Positions 1-6,531 of a DNA stretch of 8,653 nt are shown in pieces. The stretch covers positions 1 through 8,653 of the forward strand of contig JAHYJF010000152.1 in NCBI GenBank assembly GCA_019428955.1. The letters run 5' to 3'. This stretch comes from Burkholderiaceae bacterium. Lineage in GTDB: Bacteria; Pseudomonadota; Gammaproteobacteria; Burkholderiales; Burkholderiaceae_E. Each line of letters opens with the position of its first letter. Within the stretch, counting starts at the first letter, position 1. A program made the translations under genes and the position numbers. Under the pieces are notes generated by a model. The model was not told where the DNA came from and ran no database searches. It saw only the letters and a list, made by a program, of their open reading frames with translations.

Positions 1-1251
1 CGCGACCGCGTCCCCACCGAGAACCTGCGCCTGCTGCGCGAGATGCGCGCCGGCAGGCACGCCGAGGGCACGCAGATCCTGCGCGCCAGGATCGACATGG
101 GCTCGCCCAACATGAACCTGCGCGATCCGGGCCTCTACCGGATCCGCTTCGCCGCGCATCACCGCACGGGGGAGAAGTGGTGCATCTACCCGATGTACGA
201 CTACGCCCACCCGCTCGAGGACGCGCTCGAGAACATCACCCACTCGCTGTGCACGCTCGAGTTCCAGGACCACCGCCCGCTCTACGACTGGCTGCTCGCG
301 CGGCTCGCCGAAGGCGGCTTCTTCGACCGGCCGCTGCCCCAGCAGATCGAGTTCGCGCGCCTCAACCTCACCTACACCATCACCAGCAAGCGCAAGCTCC
401 AGGAACTGGTCCAGGGGGGGCACGTCGCCGGCTGGGACGACCCCCGCATGACCACCATCGTCGGGCTGCGCCGGCGCGGCTACACCCCGGAATCGATCCG
501 GCTCTTCTGCGACCGGATCGGGGTGGCCAAGGCCGATTCCTGGGTCGACATGGGTACGCTCGAACAAGCGCTGCGCGACGACCTCGACGCCAAGGCGGCG
601 CGCGCGATCGCGGTGCTCGACCCGCTGAAACTCGTCATCAGCAACTTCCCCGCGGATGGTGCCGAACCCTGCAGCGCGCCGGTGCACCCGCAGCAGCCCG
701 AGCGCGGCCAGCGCACCTTTGCGCTCACGCGCGAACTGTGGATCGAGCGCGGCGACTTCGCGGAAACCCCGCCCAAGGGCTTCTTCCGACTCTTCCCCGG
801 CAACCGGGTGCGCCTGCGCTATGGTTTCGTCATCGAATGCACCGGCTGCGAGAAGGACGCCGACGGCAATGTGGTAGCGGTGCACGCCGAATACTTCCCC
901 GACTCCAAATCGGGCACGGCCGGAGCCAACACCTACAAGGTCAAGGGCAACCTCCACTGGGTGTCGGCCAGCGACGCGGTAGCCGCCGAAGTGCGGCTCT
1001 ACGATCGGCTGTTCACCGCGGAGCAGCCCGGAGCGGGCGGCAGCGATTTCCTCGCGGCGATCGACCCTCGTTCACTGCGGGTAATATCGGCGTTCGTCGA
1101 GCCGGGGCTCGCCGTCGCGCAGCCCGAGGATCGGTTCCAGTTCGAGCGCCACGGCTACTTCGTCGCCGACCGGGTCGATTCCCAGCCGGGCAAACCGGTG
1201 TTCAATCGCGCGGTGTCGCTGCGCGATTCGTGGGGCGCGAAGAAGGGCTGA
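1..1251 (+). CDS. glnS: Glutaminyl-tRNA synthetase, C-terminal part (5' end outside window)
   Basis: Class I aminoacyl-tRNA synthetase that charges tRNA-Gln with glutamine in the cytoplasm. The reading frame is open from the first base, so the start and the HIGH-motif half lie upstream; 416 residues remain, against about 554 in E. coli GlnRS. Visible signatures are KWCIYPMYDYAHPLEDALE, the ITHSLCTLEF stretch, a KMSKS-equivalent loop ITSKRK at bases 379-396, the following GWDDPRM and LRRRGYTPESIR segments, and the C-terminal beta-barrel anticodon-binding domains (WVSA, EVRLYDRLF, QFERHGYFVADR, PVFNRAVSLRDSW). The KMSKS loop has Thr where E. coli has Met, which I recall as normal for betaproteobacterial enzymes. 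The C-terminal wording also resembles Burkholderiales GlnRS rather than the enteric form. The next gene is convergent, 57 bp away. GluRS is excluded by the Gln-type two-barrel C-terminus. Identification is secure. Confidence 0.97.
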   Translation, partial: RDRVPTENLRLLREMRAGRHAEGTQILRARIDMGSPNMNLRDPGLYRIRFAAHHRTGEKWCIYPMYDYAHPLEDALENITHSLCTLEFQDHRPLYDWLLARLAEGGFFDRPLPQQIEFARLNLTYTITSKRKLQELVQGGHVAGWDDPRMTTIVGLRRRGYTPESIRLFCDRIGVAKADSWVDMGTLEQALRDDLDAKAARAIAVLDPLKLVISNFPADGAEPCSAPVHPQQPERGQRTFALTRELWIERGDFAETPPKGFFRLFPGNRVRLRYGFVIECTGCEKDADGNVVAVHAEYFPDSKSGTAGANTYKVKGNLHWVSASDAVAAEVRLYDRLFTAEQPGAGGSDFLAAIDPRSLRVISAFVEPGLAVAQPEDRFQFERHGYFVADRVDSQPGKPVFNRAVSLRDSWGAKKG

Positions 1252-1308
1252 TGACTGAGCACAGGCCGCTCGGGACGGCACCCATCGCCGGTCGGTAACG
1301 CAGCCGAA

Positions 1309-1959
1309 TTAGCCCCGCCGCAACGCCCGATCCGAAACAAACGCGTTGTGCTCGCGCTCCTCGCCAAAGGTCGAGGTCGGACCGTGCCCGGGCACGAACT
1401 GGACATCATCGCCCAGCGGCCAGAGTTTGGTGGTGATCGCGTTGATCAGCGCGGCGTGGTTGCTGCCCGGAAAGTCGGTGCGCCCGATCGAGCCCTGGAA
1501 CAGCACGTCGCCGACGATCGCCAAGCCACCCGCGCGGTGAAAGAACACCACGTGCCCGGGCGTGTGCCCCGGGCAGTGCAGCACCTCGAGCGTCTGGGCG
1601 CCGAAAGTCACGGTGTCGCCATCCTCAAGCCAGCGATCGGGCTCGAACGCCGCGATCGGCTCGAAGCCGAACATATTCGCCTGTTGCGGCAGTTGCTTGA
1701 TCCAGAACAGGTCGGCCAGCTGGGGACCTTCGAGCGGCACGTGGTGCCGGTCGGCCAACACCCGCGATTGCCCGCAGTGGTCGATGTGGCCGTGGGTCAG
1801 GAACACTTTCTCGAGTTCGGCCTGGTGCCCGGCGAGCGCGGCTTCGACGCGCTCGAGATTGCCGCCTGGGTCGATCGCCGCGGCCTTGCCGGTTTCCTCG
1901 CAAATCAGCAGCGAACAGTTCTGCTCGAACGGGGTCACCGGGATTATCAGCACTTTCAT
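1309..1959 (-). CDS. gloC: GloC/YcbL-type hydroxyacylglutathione hydrolase (glyoxalase II-like MBL fold)
   Basis: A 216-residue metallo-beta-lactamase-fold hydrolase, collinear over its full length with E. coli YcbL/GloC (215 residues). That family hydrolyses S-D-lactoylglutathione, the second step of methylglyoxal detoxification, in the cytoplasm. The metal site is intact: the THGHIDH motif gives H56, H58, D60 and H61, the CPGHTPGH motif gives H132, D151 is in GDVLFQGSIGRTDFPG, and H192 is in FVPGHGP. The N-terminal PVTPFEQNCSLLICEE and the FWIKQLPQQ.NMFG segment are typical of the YcbL subgroup. There is no signal peptide. The start is supported by an AAAGGA ribosome-binding site about 6 bases upstream, inside the end of the DUF3108 gene. 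The ATG overlaps that gene's TGA as ATGA, so the two are probably translationally coupled. A broader thioesterase role cannot be excluded from sequence; the YcbL assignment is strong. Confidence 0.92.
   Translation of the reverse strand: MKVLIIPVTPFEQNCSLLICEETGKAAAIDPGGNLERVEAALAGHQAELEKVFLTHGHIDHCGQSRVLADRHHVPLEGPQLADLFWIKQLPQQANMFGFEPIAAFEPDRWLEDGDTVTFGAQTLEVLHCPGHTPGHVVFFHRAGGLAIVGDVLFQGSIGRTDFPGSNHAALINAITTKLWPLGDDVQFVPGHGPTSTFGEEREHNAFVSDRALRRG
1956..1959 (-). other. ATGA stop-start overlap coupling the DUF3108 gene and gloC
   Basis: On the minus strand the four bases read ATGA: the ATG (1959-1957) starts gloC and the TGA (1958-1956) ends the DUF3108 frame. With the AAAGGA site just upstream (plus-strand bases 1965-1970), this layout is typical of translational coupling within one mRNA. 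Confidence 0.85.
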
Positions 1960-2726
1960 TGGGATCCTTTGGTGCCCTCGAGCACCATGTCGAAGGTTTC
2001 GCTGTCACCTTCACGATAGCGGATTCGCACCGGCTGCATCTGCTGCTCGATGCCCAGCCAGACCTCGATGCCGCTCGGCTTCTCGCCCTTCTCCCGGTAC
2101 GAGAGGTAGATCGCGCGCAATGGCCCCGCGTCGGTCGGCAGCACCTGCTCGCCCAGGCTCTCGAAGCGCGCGATATTGATGCTCCGAAACGTCAGCAGCG
2201 GCACCTCGAAGACCTTGCCGGCCGAGACCAGTTCGGGGTTGCCGCGCGCGACCATGCCGAGGTACCAGAGCACCGAGAGCCGGTCCTGCGCCCCAGCGCG
2301 CAGCGCCAGGCCTTCGGGCACTGCCTTGACCTGCACGCGCCGGGCGTCGTAGTCGACGCCGATCCAGCGCTCGGGCTTGGTCCGACGCCACTCGCTGTAG
2401 CGCTCGGGCTCGATACCGTCGGGGCCGAGTCGGCCGCGGCTCTGGTCGATCCACACGCCCTGGTAGAAGAGTTTCAACAAGCCGATCAGCTCGGCCTGGT
2501 TGCGCAGTCGATAATTCCGGCCGTCGGACTCGACCTGGATTCGCGCCCGGCCCAGCGCGATGCCTTTGGTGTACTCACCCATGTAGACCTTGTATTCGAG
2601 CACGCCCGCGCGTGGGAATGGCGCCGTGGCCGGCGCCGCGCCCGCCAAGCCGGCGAACGCGAGCAGCAGCACCGCAGCCACCAGGCAGCGGAGCAGCGAC
2701 GGTTTGCGATGGCCGAAAATGTTCAT
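1956..2726 (-). CDS. Secreted DUF3108 domain-containing protein
   Basis: A 256-residue protein of unknown function that I place in the DUF3108 family. It has a signal peptide: basic start with R7, K8 and R13, a hydrophobic stretch at about residues 14-28, and an AGA-A cleavage site near residue 30. The mature part is therefore probably periplasmic or outer-membrane associated. Family-like features are the early LEYKVYMGEYTKGIALGRA strand region, Y.LRNQAELIGLLKLFYQG, a mid-protein QDRLSVLWYLGM segment, and the late beta-rich I.VWLGIEQQMQPVRIRYREGD. No catalytic motif is visible. It is the first gene of a two-gene unit, its stop codon overlapping the gloC start, and it is divergent from the transporter at 2825. 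No good Shine-Dalgarno precedes the ATG at 2726. The functional link with GloC is unknown; co-occurrence alone does not define a substrate. The family call is from memory of the fold pattern. Confidence 0.8.
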   Translation of the reverse strand: MNIFGHRKPSLLRCLVAAVLLLAFAGLAGAAPATAPFPRAGVLEYKVYMGEYTKGIALGRARIQVESDGRNYRLRNQAELIGLLKLFYQGVWIDQSRGRLGPDGIEPERYSEWRRTKPERWIGVDYDARRVQVKAVPEGLALRAGAQDRLSVLWYLGMVARGNPELVSAGKVFEVPLLTFRSINIARFESLGEQVLPTDAGPLRAIYLSYREKGEKPSGIEVWLGIEQQMQPVRIRYREGDSETFDMVLEGTKGSQ

Positions 2727-2824
2727 GGCGCAATGCTACCGTGCAACCGCCATGCTCCGCACTGCCCGATGCTGTGCTAGCGTGCGCGGATCGTGCGCCG
2801 CGAACCGACCTGAAACGAACAACC

Positions 2825-3745
2825 GTGACCAGAGCCGCCCCTCATACCATCGCCGGGATCGATCCGCAGCGCCTGCTGGCGGCGTATTTCGTGCTGATCT
2901 GGGGATCGGGCTACGTCGCCACCAGGATCGCTCTGCTGGACGCATCGCCCTTCAGCTTCCTGACCCTGCGCTTCGCGCTCGCCACCCTGGTGCTGATTCC
3001 GGTGGTGCTGTGGCTGCGGCCACGCTGGCCCTCAACCCGCGTCGAGTGGCTGCACATCATCGTCGCCGGCGTGCTGATGCACGGCTTCAACCTCGGCGGC
3101 AGCCATTACGCGCAGTTCCTCGGGCTGTCGGCATCGATGTCGGCACTGATCCTCGCCTTCCAGCCGCTGGTAACGGCGGTCTGGCTCACGGCGCGCGGCC
3201 GCGACCAGCTCGCACCGCTGCAGTGGCTCGGCGTGGCGGTGGGATTGCTCGGCGTCACCGCCATCGTCTGGCGAGGACTCGACCTGCGCACGATGAGCGT
3301 CGCGGGGCTGGCCTGCGCGCTCTTTGCGCTGGCGTCGATCTCGACCGCGACGCTCTACCAACGGCGCTTTTGCCCGGCAGTCGACCTGCGCTCGGCAACG
3401 CTGATCCAGACGGCCGCGACGCTGGCGCTGTTCGCGCCGCTCGCCTGGCTGGTTGAAGGCTTCGAGCTGCGGCCGAGCCTGCGCCTGCTTGGCGCCACGC
3501 TCTTCCTGGTGATGTTCGCGACGCTCCTGGCGGTGAGCGCGCTGCACTGGCTGATGCGCCGCGGCGCGGCGACCCGGGTCACCAGCCTGCTCTACCTAAC
3601 GCCCGTTGTGACCTTGGGCGTCGAGTGGCTGATCTTTCGGGTCTCACCCGATGGCCTGAGCCTGGTGGGAGCCGCCGCAGCTTGCCTCGGGGTGTGGCTG
3701 GTGACCCGCCAGGCCAGAGCTCCGGGCACGCCGAAGAGCGCCTGA
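2825..3745 (+). CDS. EamA/DMT-family transporter (ten-helix inner-membrane permease)
   Basis: A 306-residue hydrophobic protein with the two tandem EamA repeats of the drug/metabolite transporter superfamily. Members export amino acids, metabolites or drugs; the substrate here cannot be told. The first repeat opens with YFVLIWGSGYVATRIAL (residues about 21-37), the family's characteristic first helix, followed by the FLTLRFALATLVLIPVV helix and a LILAFQPLVTAVWL helix. The second repeat spans about residues 160-300 and includes a TSLLYLTPVVTLGVEWLIF helix pair near the end. The length matches the usual 290-310. I start at the GTG at 2825 because it leaves a short cytosolic N-terminus before the first helix. 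The frame is open further back, but that part is low in hydrophobicity, lies antisense to the DUF3108 gene and is not family-like. No strong ribosome-binding site is seen, so the exact start is uncertain. It is convergent with the TPM operon, 50 bp away. Confidence 0.88.
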   Translation: MTRAAPHTIAGIDPQRLLAAYFVLIWGSGYVATRIALLDASPFSFLTLRFALATLVLIPVVLWLRPRWPSTRVEWLHIIVAGVLMHGFNLGGSHYAQFLGLSASMSALILAFQPLVTAVWLTARGRDQLAPLQWLGVAVGLLGVTAIVWRGLDLRTMSVAGLACALFALASISTATLYQRRFCPAVDLRSATLIQTAATLALFAPLAWLVEGFELRPSLRLLGATLFLVMFATLLAVSALHWLMRRGAATRVTSLLYLTPVVTLGVEWLIFRVSPDGLSLVGAAAACLGVWLVTRQARAPGTPKSA

Positions 3746-3795
3746 GCGCGGAGGATCGCGGGCGACGCTGAAGTGCGCTGGATCGCCGCGGCGCC

Positions 3796-4299
3796 TCAGA
3801 GTACCGTGGGGCGGTTGGGCAACTCGTCGGGATTGTCGGCGTCGGGCGGAAACGCCGTGGCCAGCGCCTGCGCAAGGCTCGCGAGCGCACGCACCGTGCC
3901 GCCCTGGAAATCTCCGGCCCCGAAGGCCGTCGTCATGGTGGCGCAGGCCTTGTTCCACACCTCGGCCTGAACCCGGGCCCGGGCGCCGCGATCGGCAACT
4001 ATCTCCACGGCTCGATCGGCAAGCAGCACATAGACCAGCACCCCATTGTTGGCCTCGGTGTCCCACACCCGCAAGTCGGAGAACAAGGCCGCAGCACGCG
4101 CCCGCGGCGTCACTCCGGCCCACACCGCCAGCGCCCCCAGCCGCGCTTCGACCACGAAACGCAGCTCGGCGCCATGGCGCTGCTCACCGGCGCTGATGGC
4201 TTCCTCGATGGCGTCAAGGGTGGGCGCCGGAAAGGCCCGCCGCAACGGCCAGCCCTGGTGCAGCAAATGCATCAACCAACGCGCCGGACGTGATCTCAT
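3796..4299 (-). CDS. TPM domain-containing protein, no signal peptide (third gene of lemA cluster)
   Basis: A 167-residue protein with a TPM (TLP18.3/Psb32/MOLO-1) domain. After a short N-terminal stretch (WLMHLLHQGWPLRRAFPAPTL) come an alpha-helical segment, then AELRFVVEA, ALFSDLRVWDTEANNGVLVYVLLADRAVEIVADRGA, which is the conserved strand-turn-strand core of this subgroup, then a helical C-terminal half with NKACATMTTAF. It lacks both the signal peptide and the membrane tail of its upstream partner, so it may act on the cytosolic side or be membrane-anchored weakly through its N-terminus. The start is well fixed by a perfect AGGAGG site 5 bases upstream. It is the last gene of the lemA-TPM-TPM operon, 9 bp after its neighbour. 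Biochemical function is unknown; some plant and bacterial TPM proteins are reported to have phosphatase activity, which should not be assumed here. Confidence 0.88.
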   Translation of the reverse strand: MRSRPARWLMHLLHQGWPLRRAFPAPTLDAIEEAISAGEQRHGAELRFVVEARLGALAVWAGVTPRARAAALFSDLRVWDTEANNGVLVYVLLADRAVEIVADRGARARVQAEVWNKACATMTTAFGAGDFQGGTVRALASLAQALATAFPPDADNPDELPNRPTVL

Positions 4300-4304
4300 C
4301 GCCG

Positions 4305-4311
4305 CCTCCTA
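4305..4311 (-). promoter_or_regulatory. Strong Shine-Dalgarno overlapping the preceding stop codon
   Basis: Read on the minus strand, the seven bases are TAGGAGG. The TAG is the stop of the glycine-tailed TPM gene and AGGAGG is a full-consensus ribosome-binding site, 5 bases before the ATG of the second TPM gene. This fixes that start and suggests termination and re-initiation occur at the same place. Confidence 0.85.
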
Positions 4312-5199
4312 CCAGCTGCCCGAGGCACCACCGCCCCCGGAACCGCCGCCACCGCCGCCGAAGCCGCCTCCCCCGCCAAAACCGCCACCACCACCCCAGC
4401 CGCCCGAGCGCCAGGTGTGGTTGCCGCTTTGCTGCATCCCGCTGCCCAGCGCACCGAGCAGCAGCATCACGATGAATCCGACCAGTCCCAGAGCCAGCCC
4501 AACCACCAGCGAAGCTCCCAGGTTGGTCGCCACCACGCCGGCGCCCACGCCGCCAGCCAGCGAACCGACGAACCGGCCAAGGATCGCGCGCACCACCAGC
4601 CAGATCACCACCACCGCCATGGCCCCCGTCGCCCAGTTGTTGGGCAGGTCGGCCTGGGCAGAGCGCTGGCGCGCCGGCGGCGGCAACTGCTCGCCGGCAA
4701 TCAGGCGAGCGACGTCGACCACGCCGGCGTGCAGTCCGCCGTACCAGTCGCCCTTGGCAAACCGTGGTCCCATCGACTCGGCCACGATGCGCTTGGCGAG
4801 CGCATCGGGAATCGCTCCCTCCAGTCCGTAGCCGACTTCGATGCGCATGCGCCGGTCAGCGCGCGCCACCACGATCAGAACGCCGTCGTCGATGCGCTTG
4901 CCGGCGACCTCGCCGCGGCCCAGCTTCCAGGTCTCGAACACCCGCTCCGCGTAGGGCTCGATCTCCTCGGGCGCGGTGGTGGCGACCACCAGCACGGCCA
5001 CCTGGCTGCCCTTGGCCAGCTCGATCGCGGCGAGTTCCTCCTCGAGCTGGGCGCGCTGCGTGGCACTCAAGAGGTCGATGGTGTCGGTGACCCGCGCCTT
5101 GAGCGCCGGCACCGGCTGCAGCTCCTGGGCGTGGCCGGCCGTGGCGGCGACCAGCGCCGCTACCAGCAGCGCGGCCGGGAGCAGCGCGCGCAGCTTCAT
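4309..5199 (-). CDS. Secreted/membrane TPM domain protein (YgcG-like) with C-terminal polyglycine tail
   Basis: A 296-residue protein from the ATG at 5199. It has a signal peptide (MKLRALLPAALLVAALVAATAGHA, likely cut before Q25) and a periplasmic TPM domain at about residues 37-160, with VTDTIDLLSATQRAQLEEEL, KGSQVAVLVVAT, and the hallmark DDGVLIVVARADRRMRIEVGYGLEGAIPD. A loop then leads to two hydrophobic stretches (AMAVVVIWLVVRAI and LVVGLALGLVGFIVMLLL) and a tail of about 35 residues, mostly glycine with Trp, Phe and Ser, ending SGSW. This is the usual YgcG-type architecture. An ATG at 5241 in the same frame would overlap lemA by 38 bases and add an Arg/Pro-rich leader before the signal peptide, so I prefer 5199, which leaves 4 bp after the lemA stop. 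The family is often encoded beside lemA; its role is unproven. Confidence 0.9.
   Translation of the reverse strand: MKLRALLPAALLVAALVAATAGHAQELQPVPALKARVTDTIDLLSATQRAQLEEELAAIELAKGSQVAVLVVATTAPEEIEPYAERVFETWKLGRGEVAGKRIDDGVLIVVARADRRMRIEVGYGLEGAIPDALAKRIVAESMGPRFAKGDWYGGLHAGVVDVARLIAGEQLPPPARQRSAQADLPNNWATGAMAVVVIWLVVRAILGRFVGSLAGGVGAGVVATNLGASLVVGLALGLVGFIVMLLLGALGSGMQQSGNHTWRSGGWGGGGGFGGGGGFGGGGGGSGGGGASGSW
4318..4410 (-). repeat. Low-complexity glycine-codon tract encoding the C-terminal tail of the TPM protein
   Basis: The plus strand shows a run of CCN triplets; on the coding (minus) strand they are glycine codons interrupted by Phe, Trp and Ser, including two adjacent FGGGGG units. The third bases vary (GGC, GGT, GGG and GGA all occur), so the tail is kept at protein level and is not a pure nucleotide microsatellite. 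Frame is kept through to the SGSW terminus. Confidence 0.8.
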
Positions 5200-5203
5200 C
5201 AGC

Positions 5204-5821
5204 CTACTTGGCCGGGGTCGGGGCCGGCGCGCCGAAGTCAACGCTCGGCGGCCTGGCGATCGCGGCCTCGTTCTCGACCGTGAACTGGGGCTTGACCTGG
5301 TAGCTGAACACCATCGCAGTCAGGTTGACCGGGAACCGGCGCACCAGCGTGTTGTACTGCTGGATCGCCTCGATGTAGCGTTTGCGCGCCACCGTGATGC
5401 GATTCTCGGTACCCTCGAGTTGTGCCTGGAGGTCGCGGAAATTGGCGTCCGACTTGAGCTGTGGGTAGTTCTCCGCCACCACCAGCAGGCGGGAGAGCGC
5501 ACTGCCCATGCCGCGCTGGGCGTCCTCGAACTGCTTGAGCGACGCCGGATCCGAAGGATTGACCTGGACCTGTCCGACCCGCGAGCGGGCCTCGGTGACC
5601 GCGGTCAGGACATCACGTTCCTGGGCCGCGTAGCCCTTGACCGTGTTGACCAGGTTGGGGATCAGGTCGGCGCGGCGCTGGTACTGGTTGAGCACCTCCG
5701 ACCAGGCCGACTTGGTCTGCTCGTCGCGGCTCTGGATGTCGTTATAGCCGCAGCCGCCCAGCACCAGCGCGGCCGCCACGGCGAGAGCCGCTCCGAGGCG
5801 CAGCATCATGCGTTCCGACAT
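5204..5821 (-). CDS. lemA: LemA family lipoprotein
   Basis: A 205-residue LemA-family protein, the usual length. The N-terminus is a lipoprotein signal: MSERMMLRLGAALAVAAALV followed by the lipobox LGGC, with lipidation expected at C24. LemA landmarks follow: YNDIQSRDEQTKSAWSEV, the highly conserved NQYQRRADLIPNLVNTVKGY block, E.DVLTAVTEARS, then the LLVVAENYPQLKSD and FRDLQAQLEGTENRI helices, with RKRYIEAIQQYN and the RRFPVNLTAMVF stretch near the end. It is predicted to form a helical bundle facing the periplasm. The start at 5821 has a GGAG ribosome-binding site 7 bases upstream. It is the first gene of lemA-TPM-TPM; stop and next start are 4 bp apart. A possible -10 (TATCCT, minus strand of 5857-5862) lies upstream without a good -35. 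Molecular function is not established for this family. Confidence 0.95.
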   Translation of the reverse strand: MSERMMLRLGAALAVAAALVLGGCGYNDIQSRDEQTKSAWSEVLNQYQRRADLIPNLVNTVKGYAAQERDVLTAVTEARSRVGQVQVNPSDPASLKQFEDAQRGMGSALSRLLVVAENYPQLKSDANFRDLQAQLEGTENRITVARKRYIEAIQQYNTLVRRFPVNLTAMVFSYQVKPQFTVENEAAIARPPSVDFGAPAPTPAK

Positions 5822-5923
5822 TGCCGATTCTCCATTTCCCGAACCATGTTCCTTTCAAGGATACCCGAGTGCTGCAGTAACATCGATGCCCAAGCTTGCC
5901 CCTCGAGAAGGTGGATTTGCGCG

Positions 5924-6496
5924 ATGAGAACACCCCTGCCGGGACAGCCCGGAGTTGATGCCGGAATCGGCCGGCTGGCAGCGGTGGCGCTGGCGGTGAC
6001 GCTGGCGGGCGTCGGCGCCGTCATGACCGGCAACGCGGGCGCGGCGACAAGCTTGCCGCTGCTTTCCGCGATCGAAGCCCCAACCCCGAACTGATCAAAC
6101 GCTGGAACGACTCGGCCGTGGTGCTCTACGAGGCCCACAAGGTCGAGGCGGCGATGATCCTCTTCCTGAGAGCGGCGGAGGCCGGAGACCGCAGCGCGCG
6201 CTGCAGAGCATGGGCATGCGGATGCGACCGAGGCAACCGCCACTGGTTACTACCTCGGCTGCGGCGTCGCACAGGACTACGTCAAGGCCGCCCAGTGGTA
6301 CGAGGTGGCCGCCGACTCTGGCGACGTTGGGGCGCAATGCGTGCTGGCCTCGATGTACGAGGCCGGGCTCGGCGTGCCGATCAATCTCAGTCGCGCCCTT
6401 CAGTGGTACGTCGAAGCGGCCCGCCAGGGCGACGTCGCGGCGCAATTCAAGTCGCGCGAAATCTCCCGGCGAATCTCGACCAGCGCGGCGCGCTGA
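5924..6496 (+). pseudogene. Disrupted secreted Sel1-repeat (SEL1-like/TPR) protein
   Basis: The pieces of one protein lie in alternating frames. Piece 1 (5924-6094) starts at an ATG with an AAGGTGG site before it and encodes a signal peptide (about 40 residues, ending near GNAGAA), then SLPLLSAIEAPTPN and a stop. Piece 2 is one frame back, from about 6082: NPELIKRWNDSAVVLYEAHK, then EAAMILFLRAAEAGDRSA. Piece 3 returns to the first frame from about 6197 (AAEHGHADATEA, GYYLGCGVAQDYVKAAQWYE, VAADSGDVGAQ, ASMYEAGLGVPINLSRALQW, YVEAARQGDVAAQF) and stops at 6496. Pieces 2 and 3 show the Sel1 pattern (AA..G..A..LG..Y..G.GV..D...A..WY). The first shift is repaired by one extra C in the CCCC at 6078-6081; the second falls in the GCGCGCG run near 6193-6200. 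It may be a true pseudogene or two sequencing or assembly errors. Sel1 proteins are usually protein-interaction scaffolds. The broken reading is clear; the cause is not. Confidence 0.72.
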
Positions 6497-6531
6497 ACGT
6501 GCTGGCGCTGCGGCGCGCCGGGACGGCGCCC

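Noticed and set aside
1959..2780. Plus-strand open frame of 273 codons opposite the DUF3108 gene
   Set aside because: It mirrors the DUF3108 gene, which has a signal peptide and a coupled downstream gene; the antisense translation is His/Arg/Gln-rich without recognisable domains.
2612..2824. Extended N-terminus for the EamA transporter
   Set aside because: The frame is open back to 2612, but the extra 71 residues are Ala/Pro/Arg-rich, lie mostly over the DUF3108 gene, and precede the normal first helix. The GTG at 2825 gives the family's usual length.
3746..3795. Terminator between the convergent transporter and TPM genes
   Set aside because: A GC-rich palindrome (CGCCGCGGCG) is present, but it has no loop and no following T-run on either strand, so I do not call an intrinsic terminator.
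4046..4831. Plus-strand frame with a long polyproline run
   Set aside because: The prolines are the reverse complement of the glycine codons in the TPM tail; the rest has no domain and no ribosome-binding site was evident.
4976..6094. Plus-strand open frame of 372 codons across the lemA region
   Set aside because: It is antisense to lemA and the start of the TPM gene, has no family features, and is Arg/Leu/Val-rich like other reverse-complement frames in GC-rich DNA. Only its last 57 codons (from 5924) are used, as the signal peptide of the Sel1 remnant.
6497..6531. GC-rich inverted repeat between the Sel1 remnant and msrA
   Set aside because: GGCGC and GCGCC can pair across about 17 bases, but there is no T-tract and such matches are common at this GC content.
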